Under the pieces are notes generated by a model that was not told where the DNA came from, did no database searches, and was given only the letters and a program-made list of their open reading frames with translations. A stretch of DNA of 64,000 bases from Syntrophotalea acetylenica. GTDB lineage: Bacteria; Desulfobacterota; Desulfuromonadia; Desulfuromonadales; Syntrophotaleaceae. Below, one piece after another: positions 22,921 through 32,366 of the stretch (positions are counted from its first letter, which is position 1; every line of letters begins with the position of its first letter). The translations under genes and the position numbers were made by a program. The stretch is taken from positions 713,501 through 777,500 of the forward strand of contig NZ_CP015455.1 in the NCBI RefSeq assembly GCF_001888165.1. The letters run 5' to 3'.

Positions 22921-23658
22921 TCAGAATTTTTCGCGCAAAATGGCTTTCGCCTTCACAGCCAGGGGGCTGCGCGGAAATTCGGCGATAAGCTGTTCGAAAG
23001 TCGTGACGGCAAGGTTGGGGTGGCCGTTTTTCAGAAAAGTGCTCCCCAGGTAGTAGTAGACCTGGTCCTTGTCCGGGCTGTCGGGGAAGGTGTCCAGCGT
23101 CTGGCTGAATCTGCCGATGGCGGCCCGGTGCTCGTCGGTCTTGTAGTAAAACAGGCCGATATACAGCTGGTTGGCCGCCAGGTGATTGCGACAGGCCTTG
23201 ATCCGTTCGGGAGCGGTAGCGCTTTCGGGAGCCGTCGGGTATAGCTTGATAAGGCTTTCAAAGGTTATCAATGCGTTGCGTGTGGCCGTCTGGTCGCGGT
23301 CGATGGCCAGAATCTGGTTGAAGTAGGATTCTCCAAGCTGGAACATGACACGGGCCGATTGCTCTGTTCCGGGGTGGCGCTTCAGATAATTTTCGTATCC
23401 GGCCGACGCCTCGACATAGTCCTTGCTGGCGAAGTGGGCATCGGCTATGCGTAGTTCGGCGCGCCGGTTCAGTTCTGCTGTTTCGTAAATTTCCATGGCC
23501 TTTTGATAGGCCTCGATGGCAGCCGTATATTCCTTGCCGGCAAAAGCCTGCTCTCCGCGAAGGAAATATTCTTCGGCGGTCTGCGGTTCGGGCAGCTTGG
23601 CCGTCGAGCAGGCTGCCAGCAGGCACAGGGCGGACAGGGAGAAGATAAGCGACTTCAT
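22921..23658 (-). CDS. Outer membrane lipoprotein with TPR repeats, BamD-like
   Basis: 245 aa with a lipoprotein signal peptide MKSLIFSLSALCLLAACSTA (lipobox LAAC, Cys at about residue 17) and repeated tetratricopeptide helices: AEEYFLRGEQAFAGKEYTAA, AELRIADAHFASKDYVEASA, VMFQLGESYFNQILAIDRD and YYYLGSTFLKNGHPNLAVTT. This layout and length match BamD, the essential lipoprotein of the beta-barrel assembly machine, although other TPR lipoproteins (YbgF/CpoB-like) share it. The ATG at 23658 is chosen because it creates the signal peptide. It is a single gene between the CoA-transferase and rpoH. Confidence 0.78.
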   Translation of the reverse strand: MKSLIFSLSALCLLAACSTAKLPEPQTAEEYFLRGEQAFAGKEYTAAIEAYQKAMEIYETAELNRRAELRIADAHFASKDYVEASAGYENYLKRHPGTEQSARVMFQLGESYFNQILAIDRDQTATRNALITFESLIKLYPTAPESATAPERIKACRNHLAANQLYIGLFYYKTDEHRAAIGRFSQTLDTFPDSPDKDQVYYYLGSTFLKNGHPNLAVTTFEQLIAEFPRSPLAVKAKAILREKF

Positions 23659-23884
23659 GGGTGTTGTCCTCCGCCTTAAGGGCTGTCGGGGGATAGAATG
23701 CGCGACACGACAGGGATACGGGGTGGATATGCAAGCGTTAAAAATCGGGACGCCGTATCCCTGGCATGGCCCGCGTGATGCCTGATGTTTCTGACAGGCT
23801 ATCAAACCCGCTAAAGGTAAGGGATTTGCCCGTATTTGTCAATCGTGCAGCAGGGCAAGCCAGACTGCCGGGCTACCATTGCCT

Positions 23885-24745
23885 TCACTCGGTCTGCAGA
23901 CATTGGGCGGTTGCCGTCAAGGCTTTGCGGATTTTTTCGAGGGCATTTTTTTCCAGTTGCCGGACTCTCTCGCGGCTGATGCCGTAGTCGTCCGCCAGTG
24001 CCTGCAGGGTGCTTGGTTCATCCTTGAGGATACGCTCCTTCACGATGCGCCGTTCCCTTTCGTTCAACAGTTCCATGGCGTTATGTACCCGGGACTTTGC
24101 GAGGCGGTTTTCCTGATATCTGATGAGCTGTTCCTCCTGGTTTTCCCGATCGTCCGCCAGGGCGTCGAGCAGGCTGAAATCTTCGCCCTCCACCAGGTTG
24201 ACATCCAGGGAGGTGTCGCGGCCGGCCATGCGGCGGCCCATCTCCTCGACCTCCTCATCGCGGACGTTGAGCTGTTCGGCAATGGTTTGAGTGTCCTCAT
24301 TGCCGGTCAGGCGTCGTATGGCGCTGCGCGCCTGGTTGAGCTTGAAGAACAGCTTCTTCTGTGCCTGGGTGGTGCCGATTTTGACCAGCGACCAGTTGCG
24401 GATGATGAAGTTGTGGATGTAGGCTCTGATCCACCAGACAGCATAGGTGATAAAGCGCAGGCCGCGTTCCGGTTCATATTTCTTCAGGGCTTTCATCAGG
24501 CCGATATTGCCTTCCTGGATGAGGTCCAGCAGCTTCAGTCCGTAGCCGCGATATTCGTGGGCGATTTTGACCACGAAACGCAGATTGGCGCAAATCAGGC
24601 GCTGGGCGGCTTGGATGTCCTCATTCTTGCGATAGGCGCAGGCCAGACGGAACTCCTCGTCCCGGGACAGCAGATCGAACTGGCGGATCTGGGCGATATA
24701 GAGAGACAGGTTGTCTGAAGGGATCGGCAGCGACAAATTACTCAT
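23885..24745 (-). CDS. rpoH: RNA polymerase sigma factor RpoH (sigma-32)
   Basis: 286-aa heat-shock sigma factor. Region 1.2/2.1 DNLSLYIAQIRQFDLLSRDE, core-binding NLRFVVKIAHEYRGYGLKLL near residue 60 and DLIQEGNIGLMKALKKYEPE, the RpoH box-like RNWSLVKIGTTQAQKKLFF near residue 130, region 3 and a C-terminal helix-turn-helix DYGISRERVRQLEKNALEKI. The ATG at 24745 (MSNLSLPIP) is chosen because AGGAG lies 9 bases upstream; a slightly earlier ATG would overlap that site. A perfect CIRCE element lies about 33 bases upstream, so HrcA probably represses this gene. Confidence 0.95.
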   Translation of the reverse strand: MSNLSLPIPSDNLSLYIAQIRQFDLLSRDEEFRLACAYRKNEDIQAAQRLICANLRFVVKIAHEYRGYGLKLLDLIQEGNIGLMKALKKYEPERGLRFITYAVWWIRAYIHNFIIRNWSLVKIGTTQAQKKLFFKLNQARSAIRRLTGNEDTQTIAEQLNVRDEEVEEMGRRMAGRDTSLDVNLVEGEDFSLLDALADDRENQEEQLIRYQENRLAKSRVHNAMELLNERERRIVKERILKDEPSTLQALADDYGISRERVRQLEKNALEKIRKALTATAQCLQTE

Positions 24746-24777
24746 GCTATCCATCTCCTGAAAGGCAGGAACAATTG

Positions 24778-24804
24778 TTAGCACTCCAAGGTTGTGAGTG
24801 CTAA
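24778..24804. promoter_or_regulatory. CIRCE element (HrcA operator) upstream of rpoH
   Basis: TTAGCACTC (24778-24786), nine bases, GAGTGCTAA (24796-24804): both arms match the canonical CIRCE inverted repeat exactly. It sits in the 210-base divergent gap between rpoH (minus) and mnmM (plus), nearer rpoH. HrcA binding here would place the heat-shock sigma factor under HrcA repression. Confidence 0.95.
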
Positions 24805-24883
24805 TTTTATAACAGATTCCGGCTTCGGGTTCAAGCCCGGTGTGCGGGAAGTCCTGCCGAAAAAGCCGTCGGGGCCGAGCGAG

Positions 24884-24912
24884 TTGACAGGGAGGGGGCG
24901 CCGCCCCATAAT
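24884..24912 (+). promoter_or_regulatory. Sigma70-type promoter of mnmM
   Basis: TTGACA (24884-24889), 17-base GC-rich spacer, CATAAT (24907-24912), about 38 bases before the mnmM start; a good near-consensus promoter that probably also drives recQ. Confidence 0.7.
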
Positions 24913-24955
24913 GGCCCCTGTCTGGTTGCCAGGGAAACGTGAAAAGGCGAAAAGC

Positions 24956-25582
24956 ATGGAATCCGCTTTAAAACAATTTACGGAAATGACCCGCTGGGCA
25001 CGGCTGCTGCTGCAGCCCGCGCTGGTTGCGGGCGGGTTGGCCGTTGATCTTACCGCCGGCAATGGACACGACACCCTGTATCTCTGGCAAAAAGTGGGCC
25101 CCGGGGGAACGGTCGTGGCATTCGACCTGCAAAAGCGGGCGCTGGAAAATACCGCCAGGCGGTTACGTAGCGCGGGGGCGTTTGTGGCCTGTCAGACCCC
25201 TGCCACGCTTGTTGAAAGGGCATCGGCCGGTGTGTTTCTGGTGGAAGGCTGCCACTCGCGCCTGTCCTCGGTATTGCGGGAAGAACCGCTGGCCGTGGTT
25301 GCCAATCTCGGCTATTTGCCGGGCGGAGACCACGCTTTGGTGACCCGCCGGGAAACCACCTTGGCGGCCCTGCAAGCGGCGGCAGCATGCCTGGCGGCCG
25401 GCGGGCGCCTGGTCGTGACCGCTTATCCGGGTCATGGTGGCGGCGAGGAGGAAAGCCGGGCCGTACAGGATTTTTTCGCCGGCCTCGATCCCCATCGGTG
25501 GGTGGGGCTGAATCTTCGCAACATCAACCGTTGCCATGCCCCCTTTTTGCTGGTGGCTGAAAAAAGAACCGGCGGCGCCTGA
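24956..25582 (+). CDS. tRNA 5-(aminomethyl)-2-thiouridine methyltransferase MnmM-like (YtqB family)
   Basis: 208-aa class I SAM-dependent methyltransferase. Motif [21 protein letters not shown] near residue 28, post-[17 protein letters not shown], and the family-specific [20 protein letters not shown] near residue 118. In Bacillus, MnmM (YtqB) methylates nm5s2U34 to mnm5s2U in tRNA; the family was earlier called rRNA methylase. Start ATG 24956 follows AAGG at a short distance. The gene is followed 82 bases later by recQ. Assignment is to the family; the tRNA substrate is inferred. Confidence 0.8.
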   Translation: MESALKQFTEMTRWARLLLQPALVAGGLAVDLTAGNGHDTLYLWQKVGPGGTVVAFDLQKRALENTARRLRSAGAFVACQTPATLVERASAGVFLVEGCHSRLSSVLREEPLAVVANLGYLPGGDHALVTRRETTLAALQAAAACLAAGGRLVVTAYPGHGGGEEESRAVQDFFAGLDPHRWVGLNLRNINRCHAPFLLVAEKRTGGA

Positions 25583-25664
25583 TGCCGTAGCGCCTGCATT
25601 GGACGACGAGCGGCCGGCCTGCTCACTGCACAAAGGAACTTACTTCATAAATCAAAGGTTTGCC

Positions 25665-27455
25665 ATGTACCCCGATCCGCTGGATATTTTGAGGCGCGTT
25701 TTCGGTTTTCAGTCCTTTCGCCCCCTGCAGGAAGAGATCATCCGCCGGCTCGTTGCCGGTCGGGATGCCTTTGTGCTGATGCCGACCGGCGGAGGGAAGT
25801 CTCTCTGCTACCAGCTGCCGGCGTTGATGCGCAAGGGGGTCGCCATTGTCGTGTCGCCGCTGATATCCCTGATGAAAGATCAGGTCGATGCGTTGCGCGT
25901 TAATGGTGTCCGCGCCGCCTACTACAACTCCTCCCTTGCCTCCGCGGAGGCCCGCCGGGTGCTGGCCGATCTGCACGGGGGGCGCCTCGAACTGTTGTAT
26001 ATCGCCCCGGAGCGCCTGATGGGGTCCGGTTTTCTGGAGAGACTGGCGGATATCGATGTCGCGCTGTTCGCCGTCGACGAGGCGCATTGCATTTCCCAGT
26101 GGGGGCACGATTTCAGGCCGGAGTATATTCAACTGGGCCAGCTGCGCCGGCATTTTCCCGAGGTTCCTCTCGTCGCCCTGACCGCGACTGCCGATGCACA
26201 GACCCGCCAGGATATCCTGGCGGGTCTCGGGCTGTCCCGTGAGGATAGCTTCATCACCAGCTTCGATCGTCCCAACATTCGATATACGGTGCTGGAAAAG
26301 CACCAGCCGGCCCGGCAACTGGCGACCTTTCTTGCCGCGCACGGCGGTGAGGCCGGAATTGTCTACGCGCTGAGCCGCAAGCGGGTGGAGGAAGTGGCCA
26401 CCCGTTTATGCGATGCGGGGATCTCGGCAGCGCCATATCATGCCGGCCTGGCGGATGGCGAAAGAAACCGTGTGCAGGAGCTGTTCCTGCGGGACGAACT
26501 GCAGGTTGTGGTGGCAACGGTGGCGTTTGGCATGGGTATCGACAAATCGAATGTTCGCTTCGTGGTGCATTACGACATGCCCAAGAATATCGAAGGCTAT
26601 TATCAGGAAACCGGGCGCGCCGGGCGCGATGGCCTGCCGGCGGAGGCTCTGCTGTTGTTTGGTTACGGGGATGTGGCATTGTGCCGGGGCCTGATCGAAA
26701 AAGGCGGCAACGAGGAACAGAACCGCATCGAACTGCACAAGCTCAACGCCATGGCGGCGTTCGCCGAAGCGCTTACCTGCCGGCGCCGCGTGCTGCTGGG
26801 GTATTTCGGGGAGCAGACGACGGAAGATTGCGGCAACTGTGATATTTGTCTTCAGCCCCCGGAATCCTACGACGCCACCGAGGACGCGCGCAAAGCCCTG
26901 TCCTGTGTGTACCGCGTCGGGCAGCGTTTTGGTGCCGGGCATGTTATCGACGTGCTGCGCGGTGCCGACAGCGATCGTATCAAGCGACTTGGGCACGACC
27001 GGCTGTCGACCTACGGCATCGGCGCCGATGTCAGCCGGGACGTTTGGGGCAGCCTGCTGCGGCAGTTGGTGCATCACGGTTACCTGTATCAGGACGTAGG
27101 CAATTACTCCATATTGCGTTTGACTGAAAAAGCACGGCCGTTGCTGCGCGGAGAGACCTCGCTGCGGTTGGCCAGGCCGCGAATCAGGGTGCGTGCGGTC
27201 CGCAGTGCCGCACCGCGCAATGCCGCGGGCTGGTCCTACGATGAAGGCTTGTTTGAAGCCTTGCGCACATTGCGCAAGCGGCTGGCCGATCGTGAGCAGG
27301 TGCCCCCTTTCGTCGTGTTTTCGGATGCCACGCTTGCGGAAATGGCCGCCAGACGGCCGCGGGATGCGGCAGGGTTGCTGAGCGTCAACGGTGTCGGTCA
27401 ACGCAAGCTGGAGCGCTATGGCGAGGATTTTCTGGCGTTGCTCATCGATTATTGA
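25665..27455 (+). CDS. recQ: ATP-dependent DNA helicase RecQ
   Basis: 596-aa 3'-5' helicase of the RecF pathway. Walker [16 protein letters not shown] near residue 42, DEAH box [20 protein letters not shown] near residue 138, motif IV-VI including [20 protein letters not shown], a zinc-binding Cys set ([18 protein letters not shown]) near residue 375, a winged-helix RQC region and a C-terminal HRDC domain (about residues 520-590). ATG at 25665 opens [20 protein letters not shown]. It is preceded by a weak AAAGG. No frame breaks. Confidence 0.96.
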   Translation: MYPDPLDILRRVFGFQSFRPLQEEIIRRLVAGRDAFVLMPTGGGKSLCYQLPALMRKGVAIVVSPLISLMKDQVDALRVNGVRAAYYNSSLASAEARRVLADLHGGRLELLYIAPERLMGSGFLERLADIDVALFAVDEAHCISQWGHDFRPEYIQLGQLRRHFPEVPLVALTATADAQTRQDILAGLGLSREDSFITSFDRPNIRYTVLEKHQPARQLATFLAAHGGEAGIVYALSRKRVEEVATRLCDAGISAAPYHAGLADGERNRVQELFLRDELQVVVATVAFGMGIDKSNVRFVVHYDMPKNIEGYYQETGRAGRDGLPAEALLLFGYGDVALCRGLIEKGGNEEQNRIELHKLNAMAAFAEALTCRRRVLLGYFGEQTTEDCGNCDICLQPPESYDATEDARKALSCVYRVGQRFGAGHVIDVLRGADSDRIKRLGHDRLSTYGIGADVSRDVWGSLLRQLVHHGYLYQDVGNYSILRLTEKARPLLRGETSLRLARPRIRVRAVRSAAPRNAAGWSYDEGLFEALRTLRKRLADREQVPPFVVFSDATLAEMAARRPRDAAGLLSVNGVGQRKLERYGEDFLALLIDY

Positions 27456-27520
27456 GGCATGCCGCCGGACAAGGCGGATTCCGCGTTGGGAGAAGGCAGG
27501 CGCTTGAAGGGATATGAAAA

Positions 27521-28348
27521 ATGAAAATTGTTTCGTTCAATGTCAACGGAATTCGCGCCCGCCTTCACCAGTTGCAGGCCGTGATCGAAAAACATGCGCC
27601 CGATATTATCGGCCTGCAGGAAACCAAGGTGCCGGACGGGGATTTCCCCGTCGAGGCCATCCGCGAAATGGGTTATCACGTAACATATCATGGGCAGAAG
27701 AGCCATTACGGCGTTGCCCTGATGTCCCGTCAGGTTCCGGTCGAAGTAGTCAAGGGTTTGCCGGGCGATGCCGCTGACAGCCAGCGACGCCTTGTCGGTG
27801 CCGCCTATGACACGGGTGGCGGTGCTCCGGTGTGGGTGTTCAGCGCCTATTTTCCCCAGGGAGAGTCGCGCCACAACGCTGTCAAGTTCACTGCCAAGCA
27901 GCGATTCTATCTTGAGCTGTACCAGTATCTGCACGACAGGTTTGAAGCGCGCGATGCGCTGATTCTCATGGGAGACGCCAATGTTGCGCCGGCGGATGCT
28001 GATGTGGGCATCGGCGAGGATAACGTCCGGCGCTGGCTGCGCACCGGTAAATGCAGCTTCCTGCCTGAAGAGCGGGATTGGTTGCAGCGCCTGCTCGACC
28101 TTGGGCTGGCTGATACCTTTCGCAGCTGTCATGGCTCGCTGACGGATTGTTTCAGCTGGTTCGATTACCGCAGCCGCGGTTTTGAAAGAGATCCGCGACG
28201 GGGGTTACGCATCGATCTGGTTCTCGCCGGTGGCGGTTTGATCGAGAAATGCAGTGCCGCCGGCATCGATTACGAGATCCGCGCCATGGACAAACCGTCC
28301 GATCATTGCCCCGTGTGGGCCGATATCGATATCAGCCTTGCGGGGTGA
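27521..28348 (+). CDS. xth: Exodeoxyribonuclease III
   Basis: 275-aa Mg-dependent AP endonuclease/3' exonuclease of base-excision repair. MKIVSFNVNGIRARLHQLQA at the N-terminus, LQETKVPD with the metal-binding Glu near residue 35, LMGDANVAPADADVGI near residue 150 (DxN), TDCFSWFDYRSRGFERDPRR, GLRIDLVLAG and the C-terminal SDHCPVWADID active-site His. The start at 27521 has GAAGGGAT upstream. It follows recQ by 65 bases, so a DNA-repair cluster mnmM-recQ-xth is likely co-expressed. Confidence 0.95.
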   Translation: MKIVSFNVNGIRARLHQLQAVIEKHAPDIIGLQETKVPDGDFPVEAIREMGYHVTYHGQKSHYGVALMSRQVPVEVVKGLPGDAADSQRRLVGAAYDTGGGAPVWVFSAYFPQGESRHNAVKFTAKQRFYLELYQYLHDRFEARDALILMGDANVAPADADVGIGEDNVRRWLRTGKCSFLPEERDWLQRLLDLGLADTFRSCHGSLTDCFSWFDYRSRGFERDPRRGLRIDLVLAGGGLIEKCSAAGIDYEIRAMDKPSDHCPVWADIDISLAG

Positions 28349-28439
28349 ACCGTCCGGTTCCTGTTGTTTGTCGCAAATGCTGGGTGCCCAGAGCCGGGCA
28401 GGCCATACCTGGCGAGTGCATGTAACCCGAAGGGTCGAA

Positions 28440-29723
28440 TTACTTTTTGGTCGTTGCGTAAACGCTCAGCTCGACCCGCCGGTTGCGTTGTCGTCCCCTG
28501 GCGGTGGCGTTGTCGGCGACAGGAAGGCTTTCACCGAAGCCCCTGGCAACGAGGCGAGAGGGCTGGACACTGAACTTTTCAATCAGGTATTTGCGTACGC
28601 TGTCGGCGCGGCGCTGCGACAGGGTGAGATTGTAGGCCGCCGAGGCGCGCGAATCCGTGTGCCCGGCGATGAGGATGCGCGCACCGGGGTGCTTGCGGAT
28701 AAATGCGGCGCCGCGTTTGAGTTCGGCATGGTAACGGGGCGCGATGTCGGCTTTGCCGGTTTCGAACTCGATGGCCAGCGTCATGGAGGCGGCGCAGCCG
28801 TGTTTGTCGACCATCAGGCCAGTCGTGGTGCCGGGGCATCTATCGTTGGCATCGGCGATGCCATCGCCGTCGCTGTCGGCGCTGCATCCTTTTTCATCGA
28901 CGGGCAATCCCTGCGGCGTTCCGGGGCATCTGTCGAGGGAATCGGGCACGCCGTCGCCATCTTTGTCCGATGGGCAGCCCTGCCGGTTGACGCTGGCCGA
29001 TCTTGGGGTCCTGGGGCATTTGTCGCGGTAATCGGGGACCCCGTCAGCGTCGCCGTCCAGGGGGCAGCCGAGCCTGTCGACCGGCACCCCCAGGGGGGTG
29101 TCGGGGCAGGCGTCATTGGCATCGATGACGCCGTCTTTGTCGCTGTCCTTGGGCGTGGTTCTCACCGGGGGCTTCTGCTGATTGCCGAACAGGTAGGTAA
29201 GTCCGGCTGAATAGATGAAGTTGTTTTCCGGGTCGCCAAAGGCGAACACATGGCGCAGGTCGCCCCGTAGCGCCAGGCTGTCGGTAAAGAAATATTTCAG
29301 GCCGATGCCGTAGTTGAGCAGAAAATCGGTTTCGCTGCCGCCGTGGTCCGGATTGAGAGTCGTGCCGCCAAGGCCTCCGGCAAGATAAGGCACGAGGCTG
29401 CTTTCCGGCATGAAATGGTACAGAGCGTCGAGGCGATATGCCAGCCCGTCGGCATTGCCGCTTTGATCATGGCCGAGGTCGGCGTTAAAATAGTTGAGCA
29501 CAAACTCGGTGCTCCAGCTGTTCGTCAGGTTGTAGCCCAAGCCGAGGCTGTAGGTCAGCGCATCGTCATAAGGCTGGTCGCCTTCGAATATATACCCTCC
29601 AAGCATGGGACTGACGGTAAAGGTTTTTCTGGCGCGGGCAGCCGCGAGGCCGGACAGGGGCGGCAAGCAGAGCAGGGCCGCGCACAGAAGGCCCGAAAGA
29701 GTGTAGAGAAACGTTTTTTTCAT
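28440..29723 (-). CDS. OmpA-family outer membrane protein with thrombospondin type 3 repeats (OprF-like)
   Basis: 427 aa. A signal peptide (cleaved near GLAAA), an eight-strand OmpA-like barrel (about residues 30-190: YIFEGDQPYDDALTYSLGLG ... NNFIYSAGLTYLFG), four Asp-rich calcium-binding repeats with Cys pairs (DSDKDGVIDANDACPDTP, DGDADGVPDYRDKCPRTP, DKDGDGVPDSLDRCPGTP, DSDGDGIADANDRCPGTT) and a C-terminal OmpA peptidoglycan-binding domain with AGHTDSRASAAYNLTLSQRR and RRVELSVYA. It anchors the outer membrane to the cell wall. Start ATG at 29723 behind GGGAGGG; upstream promoter TTGAAT-N16-TAATAT. Confidence 0.93.
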   Translation of the reverse strand: MKKTFLYTLSGLLCAALLCLPPLSGLAAARARKTFTVSPMLGGYIFEGDQPYDDALTYSLGLGYNLTNSWSTEFVLNYFNADLGHDQSGNADGLAYRLDALYHFMPESSLVPYLAGGLGGTTLNPDHGGSETDFLLNYGIGLKYFFTDSLALRGDLRHVFAFGDPENNFIYSAGLTYLFGNQQKPPVRTTPKDSDKDGVIDANDACPDTPLGVPVDRLGCPLDGDADGVPDYRDKCPRTPRSASVNRQGCPSDKDGDGVPDSLDRCPGTPQGLPVDEKGCSADSDGDGIADANDRCPGTTTGLMVDKHGCAASMTLAIEFETGKADIAPRYHAELKRGAAFIRKHPGARILIAGHTDSRASAAYNLTLSQRRADSVRKYLIEKFSVQPSRLVARGFGESLPVADNATARGRQRNRRVELSVYATTKK

Positions 29724-29789
29724 AGAAGCCCTCCCGATGTCAGGCAACGGGAAAGTAATCCGCGAAACGATGAATGGAATGATTTCAAC

Positions 29790-29817
29790 ATATTAACATT
29801 TCGTGCTTTTAATTCAA
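29790..29817 (-). promoter_or_regulatory. Sigma70-type promoter of the OmpA-family gene
   Basis: On the minus strand TTGAAT (29817-29812), 16 bases, TAATAT (29795-29790), about 66 bases ahead of the start codon in an AT-rich segment. Confidence 0.55.
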
Positions 29818-30071
29818 GGATGAAACTCGGTGAAAATCCAAGCACCTTCAATGGGAAACTGCCGTCAGGCTCCCCCGGATGACAAAATCCCTGCAGTGCG
29901 GATGGTCCGACGCGGCACAAGCGCAAGTAAACCGCACTCAGGATATCATCAAAGCCATGCGTCCGGAAAGTGAAATGTTCATCCGTTCAGGTTTCGTTGT
30001 GCGTTTCGGTGGAGTACACAACAAGGGGTTTCCTGGTGTGGTTGCGCCAGGATTGCCATGCCTTCTATCTC

Positions 30072-30142
30072 TTGACCGCAGCCTGGGGCTGCATTAAATT
30101 GATCGCCATTTCCGGATGAATTCAGTGCTGTTTCCGGATGAA
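30072..30142 (+). promoter_or_regulatory. Promoter and tandem 12-bp repeats before the DUF6178 gene
   Basis: TTGACC (30072-30077), 17-base spacer, TAAATT (30095-30100). Just downstream, TTTCCGGATGAA occurs twice as direct repeats (30109-30120 and 30131-30142), their starts 22 bases apart, about two helical turns, between the promoter and the ATG at 30165. The remaining 29824-30071 holds no gene I can support. Confidence 0.5.
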
Positions 30143-30164
30143 AACCAGGTTACAAGGAGTTTTT

Positions 30165-31862
30165 ATGACCATAAAACACCCCCCCGCCGGTGGGAAAAAG
30201 GATCTGGCACCGGGCGAGTCTTCCGCGTTGCATTTGCATGGGCAGGCTTTTCATGCGTTGTCGCTTGAGCAGCAGCGGGAACAACTGCGCCTTGCCGACG
30301 CTTCCATGCGTTATCGCATGATTCTCGATGCGGCGGATGGTCGCGACCTGACACATTCGCTGGCGTCACAGGATCTGTTTTTGACCATCAAGGAGTTGGG
30401 GCGCGACGAGGTTCCCGAGCTTGTGGCCATGTCATCCGGAGAACAGCTGACGGCGTTTATCGATCTCGACTGCTGGAAAGGCGATCGCATCGACGCTCCC
30501 GAGGCCTTGCAATGGCTGGCGCTTGCCATGACCGAAGGCGAGGAAGCCGTACTGACGGCCGCTGCTGCAATCGATTTTGAATTGCTGGTACTGATTATGG
30601 CAAAATTCGTGCGTGTGCTGCGAGGGCCGGAAGCATTTCACGATGAAGACAATCCGCCGGACCTGTCCAAATGTGTCGGTAGCTACGAAGTGGACTTCCT
30701 GCAGCAGAAGTACGCGCGCCTGGTGTCCAGCATTCTTGATTGTCTTTATCGACTCGACTCGGCCTTTTACATGCATCTGATGGAGGCCCTGCGCTGGGAG
30801 CTGCTTTCCAGTCTGGAGGAAAATGCTTACCAGGGGCGCTGTGAGCGTCTGCAGGATCTCGGCTTTCCCGACGCGCTGCAGGCGGCCGAAATTTACGCTC
30901 CCCTTGATCCGGCTACCTTCGAGGCGGCCAGTTATCGCCGCCATGCAACCGTGGACGGGACAGCTCCGGCGCCAGGGTTTGCTTTAAGTATAGTGCGGCG
31001 CGGGGATTTGCTGGGCCGGGTTTTGTCCATGGGGATCGGCGCGGCAACCGGTTGGGATCTTGTCTATCTGGCCAACAAGATGATGGTGGCCGACAGAATT
31101 GATTGCGGTGATCGGGATGCCTTGAAAACGGCCATGGACAAGGTTTACGGCTATCTCAACCTGGCGCTTGAACACCTCTGCCACAACGATGCGGAGCGGG
31201 CGGCCCAACTTCTCGAAAATTCTTATCTGCAGCCGCTTTTTCAGCTGGGTTACAGCCTCACGCTGTCCTTGCAGCAGCGGGCCCGCCGTTTGCGCTCATC
31301 CTCCCTCGGCCCCTGGCTGGATGGTGTATGGGCAATGCTGTCGGAGGCTCTTTCAGCGGTGCGTCCCCTCTACCCTCTGGCACTCGATACTCCTGGCGCG
31401 GGAGGGACACGATCTTTCCGCGATCTGTCCGATGTGGAGCGTGTGGCAGAGACTCTGGCCAGCATCGAAGCGGCGCGCCGTCTGTTCGAGGAGCATTTTC
31501 CTTTCCGCTTGCCTGCGCCTGATGACCTCGACCTTTGTGGCTGCCAGCCGGATCAGTTTCAGGGGGTCGGTTTACGGCACTTCTTCCTTACCGCCGTGGC
31601 CAATCGGTTGTCGGGACGGCCCTTTGACATAACGCCGCTTCCCGCCAGGGAACTCGCTGGCCTGCACTATCAGGTGTGCAAGGACAAGACTTTGAACAAT
31701 GTTTTGCGGGAGGAGATCCGAACCTGGATCGGCAAAATGGAGCCGGATGCATGGCCTTTCGTGGAAGCCTGTCTGCATTGCTGGAACGATACTCTTTGCC
31801 CGTTGCTGCCCGAAAGGCTGGATGCGCGGTTTCTCGACGGCTTGCTGGTGCGCCTGTCCTGA
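30165..31862 (+). CDS. DUF6178 family protein
   Basis: 565-aa cytoplasmic protein rich in alpha helices, of a family seen mainly in Desulfuromonadota and related anaerobes, function unknown. Recognisable parts: DASMRYRMILDAADGRDLTH near residue 45, LVAMSSGEQLTAFIDLDCWK near residue 90, YEVDFLQQKYARLVSSILDC near residue 178 and RHFFLTAVANRLSGRPFDIT near residue 470. No transmembrane segment or nucleotide-binding motif is seen. Start ATG at 30165 is set by AAGGAG; translation from 30138 is possible but unnecessary. It carries its own promoter with tandem repeats and precedes a cold-shock gene by 211 bases. Confidence 0.75.
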   Translation: MTIKHPPAGGKKDLAPGESSALHLHGQAFHALSLEQQREQLRLADASMRYRMILDAADGRDLTHSLASQDLFLTIKELGRDEVPELVAMSSGEQLTAFIDLDCWKGDRIDAPEALQWLALAMTEGEEAVLTAAAAIDFELLVLIMAKFVRVLRGPEAFHDEDNPPDLSKCVGSYEVDFLQQKYARLVSSILDCLYRLDSAFYMHLMEALRWELLSSLEENAYQGRCERLQDLGFPDALQAAEIYAPLDPATFEAASYRRHATVDGTAPAPGFALSIVRRGDLLGRVLSMGIGAATGWDLVYLANKMMVADRIDCGDRDALKTAMDKVYGYLNLALEHLCHNDAERAAQLLENSYLQPLFQLGYSLTLSLQQRARRLRSSSLGPWLDGVWAMLSEALSAVRPLYPLALDTPGAGGTRSFRDLSDVERVAETLASIEAARRLFEEHFPFRLPAPDDLDLCGCQPDQFQGVGLRHFFLTAVANRLSGRPFDITPLPARELAGLHYQVCKDKTLNNVLREEIRTWIGKMEPDAWPFVEACLHCWNDTLCPLLPERLDARFLDGLLVRLS

Positions 31863-31961
31863 GGTGCCCGCGGTATTTTCGGCGGCCCCGCCTGCGGGTA
31901 AAAGGGAGCTTGATTTTGCGCAGGGGTTATGTTAGTGAAGTCGTATTAATAAAATTCAGGT

Positions 31962-32002
31962 CATGCTGCCCATTGCGTGAGGTTGGCCTGGCGGCAGGCA
32001 TG
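31962..32002 (+). other. Stem-loop in the cold-shock gene leader
   Basis: CATGCTGCC (31962-31970) pairs with GGCAGGCATG (31993-32002) through nine pairs with one bulged G, in the 211-base region before the csp gene. Cold-shock leaders are often temperature-sensing structures, so this may modulate translation; no promoter can be placed firmly. Confidence 0.35.
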
Positions 32003-32073
32003 ACGGTTCCGTGGCGATGCCGGCGGAATCTGGCGAGAGACTGCGCAAGCGCTAGATCAAAGGAGAGACGACA

Positions 32074-32274
32074 ATGGCTCAAGGTGTGGTGAAGTGGTTC
32101 AATGATGCCAAGGGATTCGGCTTTATCGAACAGAAAAACGGTCCGGATGTTTTCGTGCATTTTTCCGTTATTCAGGCCGAAGGCTTTAAAAGCCTCTCCC
32201 AGGGTCAGCAGGTCCAGTTTGATGTTGTCGAAAGCCAGAAAGGCCCCCAGGCCAGCAATGTGATCAAGCTGTAA
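32074..32274 (+). CDS. Cold-shock protein (CspA family)
   Basis: 66-aa single-stranded nucleic acid chaperone with a five-strand OB fold. It begins [20 protein letters not shown] and contains both RNA-binding motifs, KGFGFI (RNP1) and VFVHFS (RNP2). Ribosome binding site AAAGGAGAG lies upstream of the ATG. The gene ends just before a strong terminator. CspA-type proteins act as RNA chaperones or antiterminators. Confidence 0.96.
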   Translation: MAQGVVKWFNDAKGFGFIEQKNGPDVFVHFSVIQAEGFKSLSQGQQVQFDVVESQKGPQASNVIKL

Positions 32275-32306
32275 CGGCTTTTTTGCTTTTAACCTTTTTT
32301 GCTTTT

Positions 32307-32366
32307 AAAAAGGGCCAAAGGGCTCCGCCGGCAATGCACGGAGCCTTTTGGCCCTTTTATTTTTGT
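32307..32366. terminator. Bidirectional intrinsic terminator between csp and rlmD
   Basis: GGGCCAAAGGGCTCCG (32312-32327) pairs with CGGAGCCTTTTGGCCC (32339-32354) with a single G-T wobble, an 11-base loop, A-tract before and T-tract after. It serves the plus-strand csp gene and, overlapping its stop at 32357, the minus-strand rlmD gene. Confidence 0.88.

Noticed and set aside
24800..24845. tRNA-like T-arm (GGGTTCAAGCCCG) near rpoH
   Set aside because: No matching acceptor or anticodon arms flank it; it is a chance match in the divergent spacer.
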